DNA of 64,000 bases from the NCBI GenBank assembly GCA_029547805.1, contig JAKPOP010000016.1, positions 1 to 64,000 on the forward strand, read 5' to 3'. Position numbers and translations under genes: made by a program. Positions 1 to 8,708 of the stretch are shown here, one piece after another. Within the stretch, counting starts at the first letter, position 1. Each line of letters begins with the position of its first letter. The notes beneath the pieces were generated by a model. It saw only the letters and a list, made by a program, of their open reading frames with translations, did not search any database and had not been told where the DNA came from. Source of the stretch: Deltaproteobacteria bacterium (GTDB taxonomy: Bacteria > Myxococcota_A > UBA9042 > DTJE01).

Positions 1-157
1 ACATGGTCTGGTCGCCGAGTCAGGGACTTCAAACCCTCAGCCCCCTGGACGGAGTCTGCCCAAATCCCTGCGGATCTGGGCCGGGACGCGCCGGGAACAT
101 GCCCGAGTCAGGCCTGGCCCCTTTACCGGTCAGTCCTGGTCCGCCCGGTCGGGGCTC

Positions 158-187
158 TTGCCAGGGGATGGCATGGAGGACTATCAT
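158..187 (+). promoter_or_regulatory. Candidate sigma70-type promoter for the lipoprotein-folK run
   Basis: A TTGCCA box at 158-163 and a TATCAT box at 182-187 are separated by 18 bases, about 40 bases before the chosen start at 228. The rest of 1-227 shows no convincing gene; it is GC-rich and probably intergenic, and the window edge may cut a neighbour. Prediction only. Confidence 0.4.
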
Positions 188-227
188 TTGCCCTTTCGCG
201 GGCCGAGGCCCGGAACGCAGGTTGGAG

Positions 228-1529
228 ATGACTCGGGGCACTCAGGGATTGCTGCTGTTGGCGCTGCTGGTCGGCTGCGGGGAGGGGCCGACGATCTGGA
301 ATCCCGGCGACCGGGACCTGTCCTGGGGGCCCGACGGGACCCTGGACGTCGCCGGTGACCAAGGAGGTCCAGACCTCCTGGCGGATGCCGACCGGGACGT
401 CCTGGCAGGCGATGACTCGGGCCTGGCCGAGGAGGCCGGCAACGATTCCGTGCCCGATCCGGGGGAGCCCGAGGATGGGTGGGCGGACCTCTCGGACTCC
501 CCGTCGGGGGACCCGGCCGGCGATGGCACCGCGGAGGACTGGCTCCAGGGATCCGATGAGACCGGGGCCGACGATGAGGCCGGGAGCGATGGTTCCCAGG
601 GACCCGAGGACCCGGGGAAGGATCCGGGTCTGGAGGACGCGCCGGCCGACGTCTCCGGAGGCGGGGATGCGGGGCCCGGCGACGAGGGCCCCCTGCCTGT
701 GGGGCTCCGGATTCGCTTCATCGCCGCCAACCTGACCAGCGGCAGCGACCAGTCCTGGGACCCGGGCCACGGGCTCCGGATCCTCCAGGGGCTTCGGGGG
801 GACGTGGTGCTGGTGCAGGAGTTCAACTACGGGTCCAACACGACCCAGGACTACCGGCGCTTCACCGATCAGGCCTGCGGGACCGAGTGCTCCTGGTCGG
901 TGGGCAGCGGCCAGATCCCGAACGGCGTCGTGAGTCGGTGGCCCATCGTGGAGTCCGGGGCCTGGGACGACCCGGCCATCAGCAACCGGGACCTCGACTG
1001 GGCCCGGATCGACCTCCCGGGGCCGCGGGACCTGTTCGTGGTCAGCGTCCACCTGCACACGAGCCCCTCCAGCGACCAGGTGAGGGCGGCCCAGGTGGTC
1101 GCCCGGGAGGTCGTGGCCTACCGGAACGCCCACCCCGGGTGCTGCTGGTACGTGGTCGGCGGGGACTTCAACGGGACCGCCGCCGTGTCCACATCGGGAT
1201 TTGGCGCCTGGCAGGGGGAGGAGGTCTTCTACGTCCGTCCCCCCCACCCGGTGGGCGAGGACGGGTCCACTGCCACGAACCGCAACCGGAGCAGCCAGTA
1301 CGACTTCGTGCTGCTGGACACAGACCTGGTGCGCTTTCAGGTGCCAGCCTGCTGTTCCCCGATGCAGGGGGCGGGACCGGACCGCTGCTATCCGCCGGGA
1401 CTGGTCTTCGACACCCGGGACTTCTCCCAGGCGATCCTGGACCAGTACTTCCCGCCGACATTGACCTCCGACTCCAACGCCTCCAACATGCAGCACATGG
1501 CCGTGGTGAAGGACGTGGTGATCCAGTGA
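228..1529 (+). CDS. Lipoprotein with Asp-rich linker and endonuclease/exonuclease/phosphatase domain
   Basis: The 433-residue product starts with a lipoprotein signal ending in the lipobox LVGC, so it is probably anchored in the cell envelope. Residues of about 30-150 form a low-complexity Asp/Gly/Glu/Pro linker, common in exported proteins of Myxococcota. The C-terminal 270 residues match the EEP (DNase I-like/sphingomyelinase-like) fold: LVQEFN carries the metal-binding Glu, followed by SVHLHT, GGDFNG, YDFVLL and a final SDSNASNMQH segment with the catalytic-type His. The substrate (nucleic acid, phospholipid or another phosphoester) cannot be read from sequence. The ATG at 228 is preferred because it gives the lipoprotein signal directly; the frame is open further upstream without signal-like sequence. 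The next gene, folK, starts 41 bases downstream. Confidence 0.8.
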   Translation: MTRGTQGLLLLALLVGCGEGPTIWNPGDRDLSWGPDGTLDVAGDQGGPDLLADADRDVLAGDDSGLAEEAGNDSVPDPGEPEDGWADLSDSPSGDPAGDGTAEDWLQGSDETGADDEAGSDGSQGPEDPGKDPGLEDAPADVSGGGDAGPGDEGPLPVGLRIRFIAANLTSGSDQSWDPGHGLRILQGLRGDVVLVQEFNYGSNTTQDYRRFTDQACGTECSWSVGSGQIPNGVVSRWPIVESGAWDDPAISNRDLDWARIDLPGPRDLFVVSVHLHTSPSSDQVRAAQVVAREVVAYRNAHPGCCWYVVGGDFNGTAAVSTSGFGAWQGEEVFYVRPPHPVGEDGSTATNRNRSSQYDFVLLDTDLVRFQVPACCSPMQGAGPDRCYPPGLVFDTRDFSQAILDQYFPPTLTSDSNASNMQHMAVVKDVVIQ

Positions 1530-1570
1530 CCAGGGCGGGGGCTTCGGAAGGGGAGGGGCGGAGGGCCGAC

Positions 1571-2155
1571 ATGGGGTCCGGCATGTCCCCGGTCTTGCTG
1601 GCCCTGGGATCGAACCTGGGGCCTCGTCTGCAGAACCTGCGTCGTGGTCTCCAGGCCCTGGTGGCCGATGGTCGGGTGACCCTGGAGTCGGCGTCGTCCC
1701 TCTATGCCAGCGACCCGGTCGATGCGGCGGGGGGGGAGTTCCTCAACGCGGTGGTACGCCTGCGGACTCCCCTGTCCCCCCGGGAGGTCCTGGCCCGGAC
1801 CCGGTTCATCGAGGTCCTGCTGGGACGCCGGGGCAGTCGCCATGACGCCCGGCCCCTGGACCTGGACCTGCTCTATCACGGCGACGTCCGCTGCCAGGAC
1901 CCGGTCCTGACCCTGCCGCACCCCCGCTTGCGGGAGCGACCCTTCGTGCGACTGCCCCTCTGGGAGGTCTGTGGCGACCTCCCGGACCCGGAGACGGGAG
2001 GGCGCATCCGGGACTGGGTCGAGGGCCTCGTGGCGAGAGACCGTCTGGCCCTGCGCCGGGTTCAGGGCCCCGACTGGGTGTCCTACCCCGACGACGCCTC
2101 GGTGGCGTATGATTCGGCGGAACCGATGGCCGGGAGCGAGGAGTGTTGTCGATGA
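1571..2155 (+). CDS. folK: 2-amino-4-hydroxy-6-hydroxymethyldihydropteridine pyrophosphokinase
   Basis: HPPK transfers pyrophosphate from ATP to 6-hydroxymethyl-7,8-dihydropterin in folate synthesis. The 194-residue product has the ALGSNLG start, the SLYASDPVD segment, the metal-binding RPLDLDLLYHG motif and the PHPRLRERPFV substrate-binding segment. The start is set by a GGAGG box seven bases before the ATG at 1571; an in-frame ATG at 1583 would lose only four residues. About 30 residues extend beyond the usual HPPK end (after the LVARDRLALRRV segment) and carry no recognised motif. The stop overlaps the next ATG by four bases, so the two genes are translationally coupled. Confidence 0.93.
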   Translation: MGSGMSPVLLALGSNLGPRLQNLRRGLQALVADGRVTLESASSLYASDPVDAAGGEFLNAVVRLRTPLSPREVLARTRFIEVLLGRRGSRHDARPLDLDLLYHGDVRCQDPVLTLPHPRLRERPFVRLPLWEVCGDLPDPETGGRIRDWVEGLVARDRLALRRVQGPDWVSYPDDASVAYDSAEPMAGSEECCR

Positions 2156-2763
2156 AGCGTCCGAGGTCCCGGGAGGTCCTGCTCCTGGCCCTGCTGGTTG
2201 GGGTCCCGTCCTGTGGCTGGGACCGCCAGGTGAGGCCGCTGCCCGAGGCGGCCGTGGAGGGGAACCAGGTTCTCCTGTACTCCCGGCCCCTGGTCACCCA
2301 TCCGGATTTCGATCAGGCGGAGAGGGACATCCTGCAGCGGGGATCCGGGGAGGACCTGCTGCGGGTCTATGACGACCTGGCCCGTCTGGCCCCCGGCAAC
2401 GTCCGGGTGCTGGTCCGAGGGGCCCTGGCGGCCCTGGCCGTGGACCCCGATGGTCGTGGGCCGGCCATTGCGGACGGGGTGATCCAGGCCCTCGGGGACC
2501 GGGCCGGGAACGACCCGGACGTGACCTGGCTGGTCCTCCGGAGGGCTCGGCTGGCCCTGGCGGCCGCCGACCGTCCCCTGTCGGAGGCGGTTGCGTCCCA
2601 CCCGGAGGAGGCCGAGGACCTGGCGCGTCGGGCAGAGGCATTCGTCCGGTCCTTCCCGGACTGGAAGGGTCCCCACGGCGCCACGGTCCAGGATGCCCTG
2701 CGGCTGGTCCAGGAAGCCCGGGCCGTGGCCCCTGGAGGCGCCCCGTCCGGAGACAGCCCATGA
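2152..2763 (+). CDS. Helical lipoprotein of unknown function
   Basis: This is a 203-residue protein with a lipoprotein signal ending at VPSC. The mature part is Ala/Leu/Arg/Glu-rich and reads as a string of amphipathic helices, similar in texture to TPR or HEAT-like scaffolds, but no family motif is recognised. It overlaps folK by ATGA and overlaps the next gene the same way, so it belongs to the same operon. A GTG at 2143 is an alternative start but would interrupt the clean signal peptide. Confidence 0.7.
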   Translation: MKRPRSREVLLLALLVGVPSCGWDRQVRPLPEAAVEGNQVLLYSRPLVTHPDFDQAERDILQRGSGEDLLRVYDDLARLAPGNVRVLVRGALAALAVDPDGRGPAIADGVIQALGDRAGNDPDVTWLVLRRARLALAAADRPLSEAVASHPEEAEDLARRAEAFVRSFPDWKGPHGATVQDALRLVQEARAVAPGGAPSGDSP

Positions 2764-3062
2764 AGCAGGAAGACACGCAGGAAGGCGCGACGTCCCCGCT
2801 GTCAGCGGACCCACCGCTGCCGGGACCGAAGGCGACCCGACGCCGGAAGAGCCCCGCCCGGAAGAAGAAGTCCTCGGACTGGCAGTTCCTGCTGGTCCTG
2901 GGGCTGGTCGTCTTCGGCGGCGGCTTCCTGGTTGCCAGGTTCATTCTTGAACTGCCGGTCTGGCAGAGCGTGTTGGTGGCACCAGTGGCCTTCCTGGCAC
3001 TGGTGGTGACACTGGCGACCTGGTCGTGGTTCACCCCCGCCGGAAGGCGTCGGGGCCGGTGA
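2760..3062 (+). CDS. Small two-helix membrane protein of unknown function
   Basis: The 100-residue product has a Lys/Arg-rich cytoplasmic-looking N-terminus (residues 1-40) followed by two hydrophobic segments at about 43-60 and 70-90, and ends in a basic RRRGR tail. No family is recognised. It overlaps the preceding lipoprotein gene by ATGA and is followed after 49 bases by the EF-hand membrane protein, so all may be co-transcribed. Confidence 0.65.
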   Translation: MKQEDTQEGATSPLSADPPLPGPKATRRRKSPARKKKSSDWQFLLVLGLVVFGGGFLVARFILELPVWQSVLVAPVAFLALVVTLATWSWFTPAGRRRGR

Positions 3063-3111
3063 CCGTCCAGACCGCCGTTCTGGTCCCCGACCTTTTCACA
3101 GGAGGTCCTGG

Positions 3112-5304
3112 ATGCCCGACTCTCATCGATGGCGTTTCTTCCGGGCGGGCGGCGTGGACCAGGTGGTGCTGGATCGGGGCGACGACCTGCTCCACCTCGG
3201 GGAATTTGACCTGAAGAACTGGGTTGCGCTGGCCTGTCCGGTCCAGGGGGTGGCCTGGGACCCCCGGCTGACCCGGATGCTGGACCGGGATCAGGACGGG
3301 CGCATCCGGCCGCCGGAGGTCCAGCAGGCGGTGGCCTGGGCCTGCGCCGTTCTCGATGCCGACCTCCTGGTCCGGGGAGGCGACTCCCTCAGGCTGGAGG
3401 AGGTGCGGTCCGACACGCCCGAGGGGCAGCGGATCGCCGCGGCGGTTCGCCGGGTGCTGGTGGGCCTCGGGAAGGCCGAGACAGACGCCCTGACCCTGGA
3501 GGATGTCCGCCAGGCCGAGGCCGAACTGGCGAAGGCGCCCTTCAATGGAGACGGCAGGGTCCCGGCGGCGTCGCTGGAGGACCCCTGGCTCCAGGGGGTC
3601 GCGAAGGACCTGCTGGCCGTAATGGGCGGCGAGACCGATGCCTCAGGGCAGCCCGGGTTCACCCGGGAGAAGGTGGAGGCCTTCTTCCAGGCCCTGGAGG
3701 CCTATGCCGTCTGGTACGAGCCAGCCCGGGATCCCCAGAGTCCCCTGCAGCCGCTGGGGGCCGACACCGGCGAGGCCTTCGCCGCGCTGAAGGCCGTCCG
3801 GGACAAGGTCGAGGACTGGTTCATGCGGTGCCGACTGGCTGCATTCGACTCCCGGGCCATTCCCTTTCTGGGACGCACCGAGGAGGACTGGAAGGCCCTG
3901 GCGGCCCGGGACCTGTCGCAGGACAGGGCCGATCTCGCCTCCTTTCCCCTGGCCCGGGTGGAGGTCGGCAGGTCCCTGCCGCTGGGGGCCGGTTGCAATC
4001 CCGCCTGGCAGGACGCGATCCACGCACTCCGGACCCGGGTGATTGACCCCCTCCTGGGGCCTGGCAAGACATCCCTGTCCGAGGTCGAGTGGAAGGACCT
4101 GCTGGCTCGCTTCGCCCCCTACGAGGCATGGAAGGCCAGGCAGCCGGGAACCACGGTCGAGTCGCTGGGCATCGGGCGGGTGGACGAGATTCTGGCCTCC
4201 GATGCCCGGGCACGGCTGCTGGAGGCCATTGACCGGGACCTGGCTCTGGCCCCGGAGGTCGAGGCCCGCCAGGACGTCGAACGGATCCTGCTCTATCGCA
4301 GGGACCTGGTGCACTTCCTGCACAACTTCGTGTCCTTCCAGGATTTCTACCGCCGGAAGACCCCGGCGTTCCAGGCCGGGAGGCTCTTCCTGGACGGGCG
4401 GTCCTTCGACCTCTGCATCCCGGTCCTCGACCCTGCCCGACACGGGACGCTGGCCGCGATGGCAGGCATGTATCTGATCTACTGCGAATGCACCCGCCCC
4501 TCGGGGGAGAAGCGACACGTGGTCGCGGCGGTGACCGACGGGGACAGCGACAACCTGATGGTGGGGCGGAACGGCGTCTTCTATGACCGGGACGGACGGG
4601 ACTGGGACGCGACCATCACGAAGATCGTCGAGAACCCCATCAGCCTCCGACAGGCCTTCTGGTCCCCCTACAAGAAACTGGTCCGGATGATCGAGGAGCA
4701 GGTCGCCCGGCGGGCCGCCGCCGCCGAGGCCGCCTCCAGCGAGAGACTGGCCAAGGGGGCCGAGACCTTGGTGGCCTCCGGGGCCGAGCCGGCCAAGGCC
4801 ACGCCGCCGCCGCCGAAGAAGATCGACGTCGGGACCGTCGCGGCCCTGGGGGTCGCCGTCGGGGGCATCACGGCGGCCCTGGGTGCGATGCTGCAGGTCT
4901 TCTTTGGTCTCGGCTTCTTCATGCCCCTGGGGATCCTGGCCCTGATGCTCGTGATCTCGGGGCCGTCGGTCTTCATCGCCGCGATGAAGCTCCGGAAGCG
5001 GAACCTGGGACCCTTGCTCGACGCCGGAGGCTGGGCCGTCAATGCCCTGACCCGGGTCTCGATCCCCCTGGGGAAGTCCCTGACGCTGCTGCACCAGTTG
5101 CCGCCGGGGTCCGAACGATCGCTGAAGGACCCCTTCGCCCCGCGGCGGAGGCGGTGGCCCTGGGTACTGCTGGTCCTTGCAATCCTGGCCGCCCTGGGAG
5201 GAGTCGCCTGGAAGGCCGGCTGGCTGGACGGGGTCCGGGCCTCCCTGGCCCCGACGGCTCCGGTGACGGGGGAGGCCACGCCGCCGCCTTCCCCGGGGCC
5301 CTGA
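3112..5304 (+). CDS. EF-hand-containing membrane protein of unknown function
   Basis: The product has 730 residues. Residues 58-69 form a textbook EF-hand calcium loop (D-x-D-x-D-G-x-I-x-x-x-E spacing), and FNGDGRVPA near residue 145 looks like a second, degenerate one. A long soluble region is followed by two adjacent hydrophobic helices at about 580-630 and a last transmembrane helix near 685-705, with a Pro-rich tail. A perfect AGGAGG-type ribosome site precedes the ATG. The domain order suggests a calcium-responsive membrane protein, but no characterised relative is recognised. It is the last gene of the + strand run and ends 12 bases from the convergent protease gene. Confidence 0.7.
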   Translation: MPDSHRWRFFRAGGVDQVVLDRGDDLLHLGEFDLKNWVALACPVQGVAWDPRLTRMLDRDQDGRIRPPEVQQAVAWACAVLDADLLVRGGDSLRLEEVRSDTPEGQRIAAAVRRVLVGLGKAETDALTLEDVRQAEAELAKAPFNGDGRVPAASLEDPWLQGVAKDLLAVMGGETDASGQPGFTREKVEAFFQALEAYAVWYEPARDPQSPLQPLGADTGEAFAALKAVRDKVEDWFMRCRLAAFDSRAIPFLGRTEEDWKALAARDLSQDRADLASFPLARVEVGRSLPLGAGCNPAWQDAIHALRTRVIDPLLGPGKTSLSEVEWKDLLARFAPYEAWKARQPGTTVESLGIGRVDEILASDARARLLEAIDRDLALAPEVEARQDVERILLYRRDLVHFLHNFVSFQDFYRRKTPAFQAGRLFLDGRSFDLCIPVLDPARHGTLAAMAGMYLIYCECTRPSGEKRHVVAAVTDGDSDNLMVGRNGVFYDRDGRDWDATITKIVENPISLRQAFWSPYKKLVRMIEEQVARRAAAAEAASSERLAKGAETLVASGAEPAKATPPPPKKIDVGTVAALGVAVGGITAALGAMLQVFFGLGFFMPLGILALMLVISGPSVFIAAMKLRKRNLGPLLDAGGWAVNALTRVSIPLGKSLTLLHQLPPGSERSLKDPFAPRRRRWPWVLLVLAILAALGGVAWKAGWLDGVRASLAPTAPVTGEATPPPSPGP

Positions 5305-5316
5305 GTCCGGGGCCCC
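5295..5316. terminator. GC-rich inverted repeat between convergent genes
   Basis: GGGGCCC at 5295-5301 pairs with GGGCCCC at 5310-5316 around an 8-base loop, exactly between the two convergent stop codons. There is no T-tract, so intrinsic termination is uncertain; it could act on both strands. Confidence 0.3.
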
Positions 5317-6336
5317 TCAGAGGCCTGCAATCGACGCGAAGTCCTCGATGCCCACGAAGACGTCGTCCTCCTGGGCGTCCTCCCCCAGGAAGTCCCAGTC
5401 GAAGGGCAGCCAGAAGTGGCCATCCTCGCCCCATCGCCTGCTGAAGTGGTTGCGGCACTTCCAGGCCCTGCGGCGCCGGTCGTAGCCGACCACCAGGTAG
5501 CAATGGAGCAGGTTCCGATCCCGCCGGGGACGATAGATGCCTCGGTCGTAGAGGAAGAAGTCCCGGGCCACGTGGGACTGGTGGATCAGCGGCCCCTGGT
5601 CCCGCAGGTAGCGCATCGCCCCTTCCACGTCATCGATGTCGATGTAGCGCAGGGACCGGACCCGGGTTCGGGGCCCCGGAAGGGACCGGGGGTCCTGCTG
5701 GAAGCCATCGTACGGGTCCGGATCCAGGTGACGGGGCAGCAGGCCCTCCTCCCGGGCGCGCTCCAGCGCCTTGTCCAGATTCCATCCCTCCCAGCAGAGC
5801 CCGTCGCCGTTGAAGAAGAACTCCGCCTCCGAGAGGCTCGGCAGGTCCATGCGCCCGGTCCGGATCCGGGCCGTCGTCTCGACGGCACAGGTGACCGCAA
5901 AGGAGACGCAGGCCGCGCAGAAGCCCTGATGTTCCGGCGGATCCAGGGGACAGGGGCGCCGGGTGGTCCAGTCCCAGGTCTCGGGAAGGTCTGCCGAGAG
6001 CGGGGCATGATGCGCCCTGGCCACCGGTGCCCGCCTCCGGTCCTCCCGGGCCTCCCCCGGGGTCGCCCGGTCCGCTGACGTCGGAGCCCGCCCGCGACGG
6101 GTCGCCTTCCGGACGCTCTCCCCCTGGACCTGCCCCACCTGCCAGGGCTCGTTCGGGTCCCGGAGCGGCACGCCGATGACGTTGCCGAACCAGCATGTCT
6201 CCCGCAGTCGATAGGCCTCAGGAGCGGGCCAGTCCTCGGCAACGACGCGTCGCATGGCCTCGAGGGTGTCCTGGTTCAGCACCAGCAGGAAAAGGTCCGC
6301 CGGATTGGGATTGGAGCCGGGCGGGCTCGAGGACAT
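5317..6336 (-). CDS. Papain-family (C1) cysteine protease
   Basis: The 339-residue product carries the C1 peptidase signature: the oxyanion Gln and catalytic Cys lie in HQGFCAACVSFA (Q137, C143), the catalytic His in NLLHCYLVVGYD (about 282), and the Asn in KCRNHFSRRWGE (about 299). LPETWDWT near residue 117 is the usual start of a mature papain domain, so residues 1-115 may be a propeptide. No signal peptide is visible, unlike secreted papain relatives, which points to cytoplasmic action. It lies 34 bases downstream of a small Lys/Ala/Pro-rich protein gene and close to a RiPP-type radical SAM gene, so a role as maturation or leader protease is possible but unproven. An AGGGG box precedes the ATG. 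Confidence 0.8.
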   Translation of the reverse strand: MSSSPPGSNPNPADLFLLVLNQDTLEAMRRVVAEDWPAPEAYRLRETCWFGNVIGVPLRDPNEPWQVGQVQGESVRKATRRGRAPTSADRATPGEAREDRRRAPVARAHHAPLSADLPETWDWTTRRPCPLDPPEHQGFCAACVSFAVTCAVETTARIRTGRMDLPSLSEAEFFFNGDGLCWEGWNLDKALERAREEGLLPRHLDPDPYDGFQQDPRSLPGPRTRVRSLRYIDIDDVEGAMRYLRDQGPLIHQSHVARDFFLYDRGIYRPRRDRNLLHCYLVVGYDRRRRAWKCRNHFSRRWGEDGHFWLPFDWDFLGEDAQEDDVFVGIEDFASIAGL

Positions 6337-6370
6337 GAAGACCCCTGACGCAGGGCACGCAACAGGCGGG

Positions 6371-6754
6371 TCAGGCGCCGACGACGTTGATGTCGTTGAT
6401 CTTTCGAGCCGCCTCGGCGAAGTCCCTGAAGTCGTCCACCGAGAGGGACTTGATGAAGGCCCGGGTGCTTGTGGGGGGCAGTTTCAGTTCGTCGATCATC
6501 TCGGTCATGCGGGCCCGGGCCTTCTCCACCAGGGCCTTGTACTCGGCATCGGTGGCCGGTTTCGCCTCGTAGAGGAGGCCCCGGAGGACGTCGTCCATCA
6601 GGCACGCGGCGATGAACTTCTCGAACTTGAGGGGCGCGATGGTCCCGGTGGGGGCCGGCTTCCGGGCCGGGGTCTTCGGGGCCGCGGCCGTCTTCGAGGT
6701 GGGGGCCTTCTTCGGAGCAGCGGTCTTCTTCGGGGGGGCCTTCTTGGAATCCAT
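6371..6754 (-). CDS. Small protein with Lys/Ala/Pro-rich N-terminus
   Basis: This 127-residue protein has two parts. Residues 1-42 are a disordered, histone H1-like Lys/Ala/Pro/Thr repeat. Residues 43-127 are predicted to be mostly helical and end in INDINVVGA. A strong AGGAGG site precedes the ATG at 6754, and a TTGACA/TATCAA promoter sits just upstream. It shares an operon with the papain-like protease. The VVGA end resembles leader-cleavage ends of some RiPP precursors, but nothing follows it, so calling it a precursor would be speculation; a nucleoid-associated or regulatory protein is just as likely. Confidence 0.65.
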   Translation of the reverse strand: MDSKKAPPKKTAAPKKAPTSKTAAAPKTPARKPAPTGTIAPLKFEKFIAACLMDDVLRGLLYEAKPATDAEYKALVEKARARMTEMIDELKLPPTSTRAFIKSLSVDDFRDFAEAARKINDINVVGA

Positions 6755-6802
6755 GCGGGACCTCCTGAGTTGAAGATGGACAGATTCCGGGATCTCACCG
6801 CC

Positions 6803-6831
6803 TTGATATGCGAACCGCTTCTGGATGTCAA
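6803..6831 (-). promoter_or_regulatory. Strong sigma70-type promoter for the small protein and protease
   Basis: On the minus strand TTGACA (6826-6831) and TATCAA (6803-6808) are separated by 17 bases, about 50 bases upstream of the ATG at 6754. The -35 box overlaps the stop codon of the radical SAM gene, so the downstream pair can be expressed independently of it. Confidence 0.65.
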
Positions 6832-8708
6832 GCGACGGAAATCCCCGGTTCGGGGAGCAGGCCCAGGTGGTCCAGATCCTCGGGATCGGCCCGGGCCAGG
6901 GGCACGAACCAGCCGTCCAGTTCGAGGGCGAGTCGCTCGTCGAGGGCCTGGCGTTGTCGTCGGGACCGGGGCGCCCGGGGTCCCTCGGTGAGCAGGAAGC
7001 GGGCCGTCGCGGCCCCGTCCAGGACCCGGAGGCCGCGATGGGGCGCGTCGGGACGGGAATCCCCAAGATACCAGCGACGGCCCAGGCGGAACACCCGGAG
7101 GTCCGCCGGGACGCCCTGCCAGACCTGTCGCCAGCGCGCCACTGCCTCGATCAGGGTGCGGACCCGGTCGGGGCGACGATAGCCGGCGCAGTCATACTGA
7201 CCCACGAAGTGGCTGGCCAGATCTTCGAGGTTCGCCGTCGGTGGAAAGAGGTCGTCGTAGGCCGGGAGGGGCCGGACATCCCGGATGCCCCAGGCCGCCG
7301 GGTCCCGGTGATAGGGCGAGTCCCGGTCGATGCTGACGTGGTAGACCATGCGGGGCGGGACCAGATGGTGCAGCCACGGGATGCGATCTGCGGACCGGAG
7401 ATAGGCCTCCTCCGTCTCTCCGGGCAGGCCCCAGAGGAGGTTCCAGAAGGGATGGATGCCCATCGATCGCAGGTTGCGCAGGGACCGGACCACCTGGGCG
7501 GCGGTGATGCCCTTGTGCATTGCCCGCAGGAAGTCCGTGTCCAGGGCCTCGAAGCCCGGTTCGACGACCTCGACCCTCCCGCGGCGCATCTTCCAGGCCA
7601 GACCCAGTGGCACATCCGGGGGCGAGCAGAGGTGGACCCGGGAGGTCGGCGGGTCCCGGGCCAGCACCCCGATCAGGTCCGGCGGCGCCAGGGTGTCCGT
7701 GAGGAAGAGGGGCCTGCCCGGGTGCCGCTCGTTGAGGGCCCGGATCTCCGCCCGGACGGCGACGACAGGCCGACGCCGGAAGGCCCGCATCGCCCCGTTG
7801 AGCCCGCAGAAGGTGCAATGGCCCCGCTCGCCCCGGAGGCACCCCCGGCTGGCCTCGGTGACCACTTCCAGGGCGTCGTCCCGTCCCGCCCAGTCGGGCG
7901 TCTCGAACTGCCGGGTCAGGTCGTCGAACCGTACCGGCGGCAGGGAGTCCATCGCCGGAGGAATCCCCGGCACGATGCGGGTCTCGGGCCGCCTCCCGTG
8001 CAGGAAATCGTCCAGTGTCCGGGGGAAGGTGATTTCGCACTCCCCTTCGAAGACGTGGTCCACGACCGTACCGGCGGGGTCCAGGGAGGCGATGCCTCGA
8101 GCGGTCGGCCCGAAGCAGTTGCCGCCGCCGATCACGGTGATGCAGTCGGGTCGATGCCGTCGCAGGGACTTCAGGATGGCCATCGAGGAGTTGATCTGGT
8201 CGAAGGAACAGGAGCAGCCGACGACGGGAAAGGGCAGCGCTGCCAGGATCCTGCCGAGGTCCTCGGCGAACCGGAAGGCCTCCTGCTCCAGGCGTTGCAG
8301 GGTCGGGAGGTCCCAGGGAGCGGGCCTCGGATCCAGCAGGTCCAGCCCCGACAGGTGCCGGGCCTTCCCTCGGCCCACGCGGGCCGACAGGGACTGGAAC
8401 GTCCGGCCGTGCCTCCCGAGGGCCGGGAGACCGTGGGCCGCCCGGGCGAAGAGGCGCTCCCCGGGGAAGCCGGTCACAAAGGCGCTGTCCATGCAGAATC
8501 GATCGTAGAGGTCGACGCCGACCCGGGCGGCAAACCACAGGTTCGCATAGAGGATCCGGACCCGCAGGCCGCGGGCGGCGCAACAGGCCTGGAGGAGATG
8601 GGGACCGAAGGCCGCCAGGCGGGTCTGGGCGAAGGGGGGGATCACCAGCAGGGCATCGCCGCCGTCGGCAAACCAGCGAAGGGGGCCTTCCTGCACGTCC
8701 GCCGTCAT
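6828..8708 (-). CDS. RiPP-maturation type B12-binding radical SAM enzyme
   Basis: The 626-residue product matches the ribosomal-peptide-maturation radical SAM family, whose members are thought to modify (often C-methylate) precursor peptides. The iron-sulfur cluster motif has the family's long spacing, C290-x7-C298-xx-C301, embedded in RGERGHCTFCGLNG. The N-terminal 200 residues hold a cobalamin-binding-like Rossmann region with ITVIGGGNCFG. Later segments such as NLLWGLPGETEEAY fit the TIM-barrel core. The start at 8708 overlaps the upstream isoprenoid-synthase-like gene by ATGA, which argues for a joint function. No obvious short precursor gene lies between the two, and the substrate is unknown. 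The long continuous frame upstream to 9812 is a shadow of the neighbouring gene. Confidence 0.85.
   Translation of the reverse strand: MTADVQEGPLRWFADGGDALLVIPPFAQTRLAAFGPHLLQACCAARGLRVRILYANLWFAARVGVDLYDRFCMDSAFVTGFPGERLFARAAHGLPALGRHGRTFQSLSARVGRGKARHLSGLDLLDPRPAPWDLPTLQRLEQEAFRFAEDLGRILAALPFPVVGCSCSFDQINSSMAILKSLRRHRPDCITVIGGGNCFGPTARGIASLDPAGTVVDHVFEGECEITFPRTLDDFLHGRRPETRIVPGIPPAMDSLPPVRFDDLTRQFETPDWAGRDDALEVVTEASRGCLRGERGHCTFCGLNGAMRAFRRRPVVAVRAEIRALNERHPGRPLFLTDTLAPPDLIGVLARDPPTSRVHLCSPPDVPLGLAWKMRRGRVEVVEPGFEALDTDFLRAMHKGITAAQVVRSLRNLRSMGIHPFWNLLWGLPGETEEAYLRSADRIPWLHHLVPPRMVYHVSIDRDSPYHRDPAAWGIRDVRPLPAYDDLFPPTANLEDLASHFVGQYDCAGYRRPDRVRTLIEAVARWRQVWQGVPADLRVFRLGRRWYLGDSRPDAPHRGLRVLDGAATARFLLTEGPRAPRSRRQRQALDERLALELDGWFVPLARADPEDLDHLGLLPEPGISVA

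Noticed and set aside
1-90. Stem-loop with ACTTCAAA flanked by GGG and CCC, resembling a selenocysteine tRNA anticodon arm
   Set aside because: The 7-base loop leaves a mismatched closing pair, no T-arm GGTTC sequence follows, and no acceptor stem can be formed.
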